6,725 nucleotides of DNA. It comes from JBGPFS01 sp041483455. Its GTDB lineage: Bacteria; Chloroflexota; Limnocylindria; Limnocylindrales; CSP1-4. Under the pieces are notes generated by a model, which made no database searches, was not told the origin of the DNA, and saw nothing but the letters and a program-made list of their open reading frames with translations. Each line of letters starts with the position of its first letter. Position 1 is the stretch's first letter. A program made the translations under genes and the position numbers. The DNA is taken from NCBI GenBank assembly GCA_041483455.1, contig JBGPFS010000141.1, forward strand, positions 1 through 6,725. The letters are read 5' to 3'. Below are positions 1 to 5,270 of this stretch, piece after piece.

Positions 1-243
1 AACGCGGGCGTCCGGATCGCCGAACCCCGGCAGTGGCCGGCCCCAGTAGGGCTCGTCCCGGAAGCGGGCGACCTTCTCGACAGCTACCGTTTCCCGCCAG
101 GCGACGAGCCGCGGGCAGAGCCGGCAGGCCACGATCTCCGCCGCCAGTGTCGCGAGGGCGGGTCGGTCGACGACCTTGGCCGTGCTGCGGGCGCGATCCG
201 CAGATCCGGCGCGATCCGCGGCGGCCGATCCGTCGTCGTTCAC
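1..243 (-). CDS. udgB: Family 5 uracil-DNA glycosylase (UdgB), N-terminal part, cut by left edge
   Basis: Base-excision repair enzyme that removes uracil (and, in this family, some other deaminated bases) from DNA. I translated the 81 codons visible from a GTG start at 243 to base 1; the frame stays open and the rest lies off the window. Residues 40-43 are CRLC, followed by PRLVAWRE (44-51), then RFRDEPYWGRPLPGFGDP at about 60-77. This block is characteristic of the 4Fe-4S family 5 enzymes; Cys40 and Cys43 would be the first two cluster ligands. The glycosylase motif that normally follows (GLAPA-type) is just outside, so catalytic residues cannot be checked. The first 30 residues are a low-complexity Ala/Asp/Arg/Ser tail containing a short duplication. 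The GTG overlaps the TGA of the upstream glycosidase gene as GTGA and has no Shine-Dalgarno sequence, which suggests translational coupling. The family call is firm; the exact start is less so. Confidence 0.88.
   Translation of the reverse strand, partial: MNDDGSAAADRAGSADRARSTAKVVDRPALATLAAEIVACRLCPRLVAWRETVAVEKVARFRDEPYWGRPLPGFGDPDARV
190..219. repeat. Perfect 12-base direct repeat, period 18, in the 5' end of udgB
   Basis: The 12-mer ggcgcgatccgc occurs at 190-201 and again at 208-219 on the plus strand, separated by 6 bases. Read on the minus strand in frame it encodes Ala-Asp-Arg-Ala twice (ADRA-GS-ADRA), near the start of the glycosylase. It looks like an in-frame slippage duplication in a disordered N-terminal tail, not a regulatory site. 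Confidence 0.6.
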
Positions 244-2516
244 GGCTTCGGCCAGCCGGTCGCGATGAGCTCGGCGACCAGCGCGGTCCAGCCAGCCTGC
301 TCGTCGGCTCCCAGGCCGACCCCGGTCGTCCCGTCGAAGTATTCGTGGAAGGCGCCGTCCGAGGCGGTCCGGTCCCGCTCGACGCCGGCCACGATCCGGG
401 TGCGCAGGTCGGCCGCGAAGGCGGGATCGATCCCGCCGAGGGACTCCACGATCAGCGTCTCCATCGGCAGCCAGAGCGGCCCGAGCCAGTTCGAGTTGAC
501 CGACGGTGCGTACCCCGGGACATAGGCCGGGTCATCGGCGGCGACGCTCCGGATGCCGTCCAGTGCGAGGAACGCCGACGGGTCCTTCAACGCCGCCAGG
601 ATCCGCGGCACCCGGGCCGGCGGCACGATGCCGGCGATGAGCGGCACGAGGCCGGCGTACGAGCGGACCTTCAGGAGGCCGCCGTTCCGGTCCTGGTCGT
701 AGTAGAACCCGCTCGCCTCGTCCCAGAGGTGCGTGTTCACGGCGGCCGCGATCGCCTCGCGGTCGGCCCGGTAACCTGTCGCCGCCGCCGTGTCGCCCAG
801 CTCGTCGGCGATGAGGGCGAGGTCGCGGGCGAAGAACGCGACCCAGGCTGACCCATCGACCTGGGCGCGGCCGCCGCGAGGCAGGTCGTCCATCCCCAGG
901 AAGCCGCCGCCGAAGAGGCCGGCCGGCGAGCGGACGAGGTCCTTCGCGGTGTGCCAGTAGACGTACTGCTGGGCGAGGCGCGGGTAGAGCTCGGCCAGGA
1001 ACGCCCGTCCGGTCGCGCTTCCGGTGCCCATCCGCTCGTAGACCTGCCAGGCCGCCCAAGCGAACACGGGCGGGCACTCGTCGCCCATCACCCACTCTGC
1101 ACACGGCAGGTGGCCGTCGGGCTGCTGCCAGCGATCCGAGAACAGGAAGCGCAGCTGATCGGCGGCCAATGCCGGATCGGCCCGGGCGACCGCCACGGCC
1201 TGGAAGGCCGTGTCCCAGCTGGCCGGCCAGGGGAATTCCCACTTGTCGGGCAGGATGATCAGGCCGTCCGGGTTCACCTTGATCCCGAGCCCGCCCCGCC
1301 CGTTCGAGCCGTCCCAGCGGTAGTGGGCCTCGTTCCAGAGGAGCGCCTCGAGGGCGGCCGCGTAGGTCTCGCCGTGGGCGGCCACATCGCCCGCGAACAG
1401 CGTCTTCGCCTCGCTCGCCCGCACGACGATGACATCGCCGGCGGCCGCCAGGACCTCGCGCGCCCGGGCAACCGCAGCCGGCACATCCCCCGGGGCTCCT
1501 CCGCCCGGCGCCCCACCACCCGGCGGGCTGCCCGTCGGGACGTCACCCGGTGCGCCGCCGACCGACGAGCTGCCGCCCGGGGAGCTGCCACTCGGGACTT
1601 CGGCGGCCGGAGCACCCACCTCGGCCACCCCGAACCGGAGCACGATCGTCTGGCCGGCCGCCAGCTCGAGCTTGTAGGCCAGCGCCCCGATCCGGCCCGG
1701 GCCGTCACCGCGGAGCCCGCCCGAACGGAGGTTCGCGTCGAGGGCCCCCTTCTCGTCGGACGCCTGTCGACTCCGGGCCGGGAGACCCGCGACCACGACG
1801 ATCCGGCCGCCGAGCCGCATCACCAGCGAATCGGGGCCCGCCGTCACGGTGCCTGCGGACTTGGGCGGGAACCAGCCCTTGAGGACGACATGGAGCGTGG
1901 CCGCCTTGGCACCCGTGTTCGTGGCCGTCGCCGACAGGACGAGCGCGTGGTCGTCGACCCGCGCGCCCTCCAGTTCGACCCGGACCGGCGGCGCCGCATC
2001 GTCGGGGTGGAGCCGGGGCGGCAGCCAGGTGGTCAGCCGGGCGTACGAATGCGTCGGCGTGTTCTCCCGGAAGCGGCGGAGGTCGACGATCGTCTCGCCG
2101 TGCTCGCCGAGCGGGTTCGGAACGCCGTTGAAACGCTCGGTGACATGGGGCCGCTCGCCGTCCCAGAAGGCCCAGCCCAGGTCGAACGTGCCGCTCGGAT
2201 CGCTCCAGCCGGCGATCGCGTCCTCGCCGAAGCGGTAGTCGGTCACCTGCGCCTTCAGCGGGCTCAGGCCCCAGCCGTCCCCGTTCAGCGCCTCGCGCGG
2301 CGTCCCCCACGACCGCTCGGGCAGGTAGGTGCCCCAGCCGCGGTCGAGCGACGACCACGGAGCGAGCCCCTGGACGAGCCGGCTCGGACCCTGGGGACCC
2401 CGGACCCCGAGCGGGCCGAGGAGCACGCCGGCGACGAGGATCGTCGCGGCGACGAGCGCTCCGAGGGCGAGGACGGGACGGTTCGGGCGCGAGCGACGAG
2501 TGAGCCGGGCGAGCAC
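240..2516 (-). CDS. Membrane-anchored GH63/MGH1-like glycoside hydrolase
   Basis: Predicted inverting glycosidase of the (alpha/alpha)6-barrel GH63-like group; substrate unknown. The 758-residue protein starts with a basic stretch (RLTRRSRPNR, 4-13) and a hydrophobic segment at about 15-36 without a lipobox Cys, so it is probably a signal anchor with the enzyme outside the cytoplasm. Residues about 50-305 form an N-terminal, probably beta-rich domain; 306-346 are a Gly/Pro/Ser linker; about 350-758 are the catalytic barrel. Barrel landmarks are SWDTAF (433-438), GHLPCAEWVMGDE (468-480), NSNWLGPLW (674-682), HEYFDG (724-729) and GWTAL (742-746). By comparison with GH63 from memory, Asp479 (with Glu474 nearby) is the likely general acid and Glu725 the general base; this is inference. 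GTG at 2516 is the only in-frame start after the preceding stop; no Shine-Dalgarno is seen. It lies 9 bases after the permease gene and overlaps udgB by 4 bases. A trehalase- or glucoamylase-like activity is possible. Confidence 0.85.
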   Translation of the reverse strand: MLARLTRRSRPNRPVLALGALVAATILVAGVLLGPLGVRGPQGPSRLVQGLAPWSSLDRGWGTYLPERSWGTPREALNGDGWGLSPLKAQVTDYRFGEDAIAGWSDPSGTFDLGWAFWDGERPHVTERFNGVPNPLGEHGETIVDLRRFRENTPTHSYARLTTWLPPRLHPDDAAPPVRVELEGARVDDHALVLSATATNTGAKAATLHVVLKGWFPPKSAGTVTAGPDSLVMRLGGRIVVVAGLPARSRQASDEKGALDANLRSGGLRGDGPGRIGALAYKLELAAGQTIVLRFGVAEVGAPAAEVPSGSSPGGSSSVGGAPGDVPTGSPPGGGAPGGGAPGDVPAAVARAREVLAAAGDVIVVRASEAKTLFAGDVAAHGETYAAALEALLWNEAHYRWDGSNGRGGLGIKVNPDGLIILPDKWEFPWPASWDTAFQAVAVARADPALAADQLRFLFSDRWQQPDGHLPCAEWVMGDECPPVFAWAAWQVYERMGTGSATGRAFLAELYPRLAQQYVYWHTAKDLVRSPAGLFGGGFLGMDDLPRGGRAQVDGSAWVAFFARDLALIADELGDTAAATGYRADREAIAAAVNTHLWDEASGFYYDQDRNGGLLKVRSYAGLVPLIAGIVPPARVPRILAALKDPSAFLALDGIRSVAADDPAYVPGYAPSVNSNWLGPLWLPMETLIVESLGGIDPAFAADLRTRIVAGVERDRTASDGAFHEYFDGTTGVGLGADEQAGWTALVAELIATGWPKP
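1479..1601 (-). repeat. Gly/Pro/Ser-rich linker with repeated GGAPGDVP motif inside the glycosidase
   Basis: Residues 306-346 of the glycosidase are almost entirely Gly, Pro, Ser and Ala. The octapeptide GGAPGDVP occurs at residues 320-327 (DNA 1536-1559) and 339-346 (DNA 1479-1502), 19 residues apart, with related GSSPGGSS and GGGAPGGG units around them. The frame is kept throughout. It sits between the N-terminal domain and the catalytic barrel and reads as a flexible interdomain linker grown by repeat expansion. Confidence 0.75.
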
Positions 2517-2525
2517 CCCGCGAGC

Positions 2526-3323
2526 CTACTTCAGCAGGAGCCGGTCGAGGCGGCGTGCGACGACGAACGTCCCGAGGAGACCCATCGCGGCGAGGTAGCC
2601 GACATCGACCAGGAGCGCCGGCCCGACCGCCCCAAGGGCGAGCGAGCGCAGGAGGTTGACCCCGTGGTAGAGCGGGGTGAGCTCGACGAGGAAGCGGAGC
2701 GCCTCCGGGTATGCCGTGATCGGGTAGAACGTGGCCGAGAAGAGGAAGAGCGGCAGGGTCACCACGAAGATCAGGTCGAAGTCCGTCCAGCGCCGGATCC
2801 AGGTCGTGGCGGCCATCCCGACCGCCGCGAAGGCGAACCCGATGAGCATCGCGGCCGGCAGCGCGAGGACGAGCCACGGCGAGCGGACCAGGCCCAGGAC
2901 CGCCATGACGGCCAGGAATCCGATCGCGTACAGGGTCCCCCGGATGAGCGCCCAGGCGACCTCGCCAACGGCGATGTCGTCGATGCCCATCGGCGTCGAG
3001 AGGATCGCGTCGTAGGTCTTGGCGTGGCGCAGCTTGAAGAAGAGGTTGAACGTGCTCTCGTACATCGCCCCGTTCATCGCCGAGCTGGCCAGGAGGCCCG
3101 GCGCGACGAACACGGCGTACGGGACCTGCTGGCCGTCCGGGCCGCTCACCGCGCCGATGAGCGAGCCGATCCCGAGCCCGATCCCGAGCAGGTAGAAGAA
3201 CGGCTCGAAGAAGCCCGACACGAGCACGAGCCAGATCCGGCGGTAGACCATCACGTTCCGCTCGATCAGGCGCGGGGCGCGCCGGCCGAACGGGAGCGGC
3301 GGGACGATCCGGGTGACGATCAT
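2526..3323 (-). CDS. ABC-2 type (NodJ-like) transport permease, second subunit
   Basis: Membrane subunit of the exporter whose ATPase is encoded at 4136-5146. From the ATG at 3323 it has 265 residues, typical for single-domain ABC-2/NodJ permeases. About six hydrophobic segments are visible, near 30-57, 68-85, 115-145, 149-174, 182-201 and 233-256. The ABC-2 signature region FLFSATFYP (193-201), followed by LTPLYHGVNLLR (215-226), is clear. An amphipathic N-terminal stretch with NVMVYRRIW (23-31) precedes the first segment, as in its neighbour. The start is ambiguous: ATG at 3323 overlaps the previous TGA by one base (TGATG), while a GTG at 3326 would give one more residue and a 4-base overlap. 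Neither has a Shine-Dalgarno sequence, so coupling to the upstream permease is likely. It is paralogous to that permease, so a heterodimer is the natural reading. The transported substrate is unknown. Confidence 0.9.
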   Translation of the reverse strand: MIVTRIVPPLPFGRRAPRLIERNVMVYRRIWLVLVSGFFEPFFYLLGIGLGIGSLIGAVSGPDGQQVPYAVFVAPGLLASSAMNGAMYESTFNLFFKLRHAKTYDAILSTPMGIDDIAVGEVAWALIRGTLYAIGFLAVMAVLGLVRSPWLVLALPAAMLIGFAFAAVGMAATTWIRRWTDFDLIFVVTLPLFLFSATFYPITAYPEALRFLVELTPLYHGVNLLRSLALGAVGPALLVDVGYLAAMGLLGTFVVARRLDRLLLK

Positions 3324-4090
3324 CACTTCAGGAGCGCCCGGCGGAAGGTCACGAGGGCGGCCACGGTCCCTCCGACGACGAACGCGAGGAGGACCGCAAC
3401 GTGGACCGCCGCACCGAGCGGCTCGACCGTCCCGAGCGAGAGCGCGCGGTTCAGCGCGACGCCGTGCCAGAGGGGTGTCAGCCAGGCCAGTGGCCGCAGG
3501 AACTCGGGCAGGCGCTCGATCGGGAAGAAGGTGCCGCTGAAGAGGAAGAGCGGCGTCAACCCGAACCGGAAGATCGCGTTGAAGCCCGTGTCGGTCCGTT
3601 GCGAGGCCGTGAACGCGACGAGCGGCGCGGCGAACGCCAGCCCGGTCAGGGCGGCGACCGGCCAGCCGAGCACGCCCAAGGGTGAACGAACGACGCCGAA
3701 CAGGGCCATCACCCCGAAGAACGCGCCCGTCACGAACAGGAGCCGGAGGGAGATCCAGGCGAGCTGGCCCAGGACGATCCCCCGGATCGTGATCGGCGTG
3801 GCGAGCATCCCGTGGTAGATGCGGTCCCAGACGATCCGGCCCATGATCGGGTAGGTCGATTCGAAGCCGGCCGTCTGCATCGCCTGGGCGGCCAGCAGGC
3901 CCGGCGCCAGGAAGACCGCATACGGCACGCCGAGCTGGCCGCTCGAGTTGGCGTCCACGTAGCCGCCCAGGCCGAAGCCCATCGAGGCGAGGAAGAGGAC
4001 CGGCGAGAGGAACGTCGTGAAGACCGTGCCCCGCCAGGCCCGCCGGTAGACGCGGGCGTTGTACTCGAGGACCCGCAGCGTGGCGGTCAT
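3323..4090 (-). CDS. ABC-2 type (NodJ-like) transport permease, first subunit
   Basis: Inner-membrane subunit of an ABC exporter, 255 residues, starting at ATG 4090; no other in-frame start exists back to the ATPase stop. Hydrophobic segments lie at about 22-44, 56-75, 103-130, 136-162, 170-190 and 226-248. The ABC-2 signature FLFSGTFFP (182-190), then LTPLWHGVALNR (204-215), places it in the ABC-2/NodJ/DrrB group. It shares long blocks with the next gene: NARVYRRAW against NVMVYRRIW, VPYAVFLAPGLLA against VPYAVFVAPGLLA, FESTY against YESTF, and VVRSP against LVRSP, so the two arose by tandem duplication. It lies 45 bases after the ATPase gene, and its stop overlaps the start of the second permease. 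Family members export drugs, lipids, polysaccharides or lipo-oligosaccharides; the sequence does not show which applies here. Confidence 0.9.
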   Translation of the reverse strand: MTATLRVLEYNARVYRRAWRGTVFTTFLSPVLFLASMGFGLGGYVDANSSGQLGVPYAVFLAPGLLAAQAMQTAGFESTYPIMGRIVWDRIYHGMLATPITIRGIVLGQLAWISLRLLFVTGAFFGVMALFGVVRSPLGVLGWPVAALTGLAFAAPLVAFTASQRTDTGFNAIFRFGLTPLFLFSGTFFPIERLPEFLRPLAWLTPLWHGVALNRALSLGTVEPLGAAVHVAVLLAFVVGGTVAALVTFRRALLK

Positions 4091-4135
4091 GAGCTCGGGC
4101 TGGGCGTGGCCAGGGCCGCGGTCATCGGGTCGGCC

Positions 4136-5146
4136 TCACTCGATCAGGCTGCGGCCGGTCAGCCGAAGGAAGACGTCCTCCAGGCTCGAGCGCCGGATGA
4201 GCACGGTCTCGGGCCGGATCCCGCGGGCATGGAGGGCGGCGACGGCCGCCTCGCCGTCGTCGGCGTAGAGGAGGAGCCGGTCGGCGAGGTGCTCGATCCG
4301 TTCGGCCAGCCCGTCGAGGCTGGCCGACGGGTCGGCCTCGAGCGACTCCCGGACGCCCGGCGCGAAGCGCAGCTCCACCACCTCACGGCTGGCATGGCGC
4401 TCGATCAGCGCACGGGGCGAGCCCTCGGCGACGATCCTCGCCTTGTCCATCACGACCAGCCGGTCGCACAGCTGCTCGGCCTCGTCCATGTAGTGGGTGG
4501 TCAGGACGAGTGTCACCCCGCGCTGCTTGAGCCGGTAGAGCCGATCCCAGACGAGGTGCCGGGCCTGCGGGTCCAGGCCGGCCGTCGGTTCATCCAGCAG
4601 GAGCAGGCTGGGCTCGTTGATGAGCGACCGGGCGATCGTCAGGCGGCGCTTCATGCCGCCCGACAGCGGCTCGACCTGGTCCCGCGCCCGCTCGGTGAGC
4701 TGGACGAACTCGAGCAGCTCGTCGGCGCGCCGGCCGGCCTCCCGGCGGGAGAGATCGAAGTAGCGGCCGTAGATGAGCAGGTTCTCGCGGACGCTGAGCT
4801 CCATGTCCAGCGAGTCCTGCTGCGGCACCACGCCGAGGCGGGCCCGGATCCGCGGGCCGTCGGTCGCGGGGTCCAGCCCGAAGACCGTGAGGGAGCCGGC
4901 GGTCACCGGGGAGACGCAGGCGATCATCCGCATCGTCGACGTCTTGCCGGCCCCGTTCGGGCCGAGGAAGCCGAACGACTCGCCGGGCGCGACGTCGAAG
5001 TCGATGCCGTCGACCGCGGTGAACGCCGCGAACCGCTTCGTTAGGCCGCGGGCCTGGATCAGCCCGGGGTCGAACGACGGACCGGGCGACGATCGAACGG
5101 GTTGCGGCGCGGGCATCGCCGCGGGGGACGCAGGGCGATCGGTCAT
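4136..5146 (-). CDS. ABC exporter ATP-binding protein, NodI/DrrA-like
   Basis: Cytoplasmic ATPase that would power the two ABC-2 permeases encoded directly after it. The 336-residue product shows the full nucleotide-binding set: Walker A GPNGAGKT (62-69), Q-loop VVPQQDSLD (106-114), signature LSGGM (161-165), Walker B LLLLDEP (181-187, Glu186 catalytic), D-loop AGLD (189-192) and H-loop His218. VPQQDSLDMELSVRENLLIY (107-126), then GRYF, together with ARHLVWDRL, resembles NodI-type lipo-oligosaccharide exporters. Residues about 253-336 form the C-terminal extension common in DrrA/NodI-like proteins. The frame stays open further upstream to 5476, but that stretch runs antisense-free into dnaK and is Arg/Pro-rich noise. 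ATG 5146 leaves about 28 residues of poorly conserved leader before LIQARGLTKRF; ATG 5116 is a shorter alternative. No Shine-Dalgarno is seen, but a -10-like hexamer lies 9 bases upstream. Function is secure, substrate is not. Confidence 0.92.
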   Translation of the reverse strand: MTDRPASPAAMPAPQPVRSSPGPSFDPGLIQARGLTKRFAAFTAVDGIDFDVAPGESFGFLGPNGAGKTSTMRMIACVSPVTAGSLTVFGLDPATDGPRIRARLGVVPQQDSLDMELSVRENLLIYGRYFDLSRREAGRRADELLEFVQLTERARDQVEPLSGGMKRRLTIARSLINEPSLLLLDEPTAGLDPQARHLVWDRLYRLKQRGVTLVLTTHYMDEAEQLCDRLVVMDKARIVAEGSPRALIERHASREVVELRFAPGVRESLEADPSASLDGLAERIEHLADRLLLYADDGEAAVAALHARGIRPETVLIRRSSLEDVFLRLTGRSLIE

Positions 5147-5155
5147 GGGCGGCCA

Positions 5156-5161
5156 ATGGTA
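5156..5161 (-). promoter_or_regulatory. Candidate -10 hexamer for a near-leaderless transcript of the exporter operon
   Basis: On the minus strand TACCAT (a TAnnnT match) ends 9 bases before the ATG at 5146. A start of transcription 6-7 bases downstream would leave only 2-3 untranslated bases, which fits the lack of a Shine-Dalgarno sequence. No convincing -35 box stands about 17 bases upstream, where the sequence is GC-rich. In such DNA a single hexamer can occur by chance. Confidence 0.35.
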
Positions 5162-5215
5162 GCGCCCGCCGGACCGCGCTCGCCGTTCGCCGAACCGAAC
5201 CCTCCGGGCGCACGG

Positions 5216-5251
5216 GGGCCCAGGTGGAGCGCGGACCCATGTGGAGGGCCC
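5216..5251. repeat. Imperfect tandem repeat and weak hairpin in the dnaK-exporter gap
   Basis: On the plus strand GGGCCCAGGTGGAG (5216-5229) and GGACCCATGTGGAG (5233-5246) match at 12 of 14 positions with a 17-base period. The block is bounded by GGGCCC at 5216-5221 and 5246-5251. As RNA from the minus strand, gggccc (5251-5246) can pair with gggtcc (5238-5233), using one G-U pair and a 7-base loop. There is no U-run, so it is not a canonical intrinsic terminator. It could be a weak dnaK 3' hairpin, a binding site for a regulator, or chance. The rest of the 124-base gap (5147-5270) shows no gene. Confidence 0.4.
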
Positions 5252-5270
5252 GCGCGGGAGCTGCCGCCGC

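Noticed and set aside
33..851. Plus-strand open frame of 272 codons at the left end
   Set aside because: Antisense to udgB and the glycosidase C-terminus; Arg/Pro-rich and without a domain.
951..3818. Very long plus-strand open frame (955 codons)
   Set aside because: It lies antisense to the glycosidase and both permeases, which have clear family motifs. The product is Arg/Pro/Asp/Glu-rich with no recognisable domain, as expected from the mirror frame of GC-rich codons.
3812..5044. Plus-strand open frame of 410 codons
   Set aside because: Antisense to the ABC ATPase and first permease. The composition is typical shadow sequence without any motif.
5216..5251. Intrinsic terminator for dnaK
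   Set aside because: A 6-base stem with one G-U pair can form, but no U-run follows, so I keep it only as a weak hairpin and repeat.
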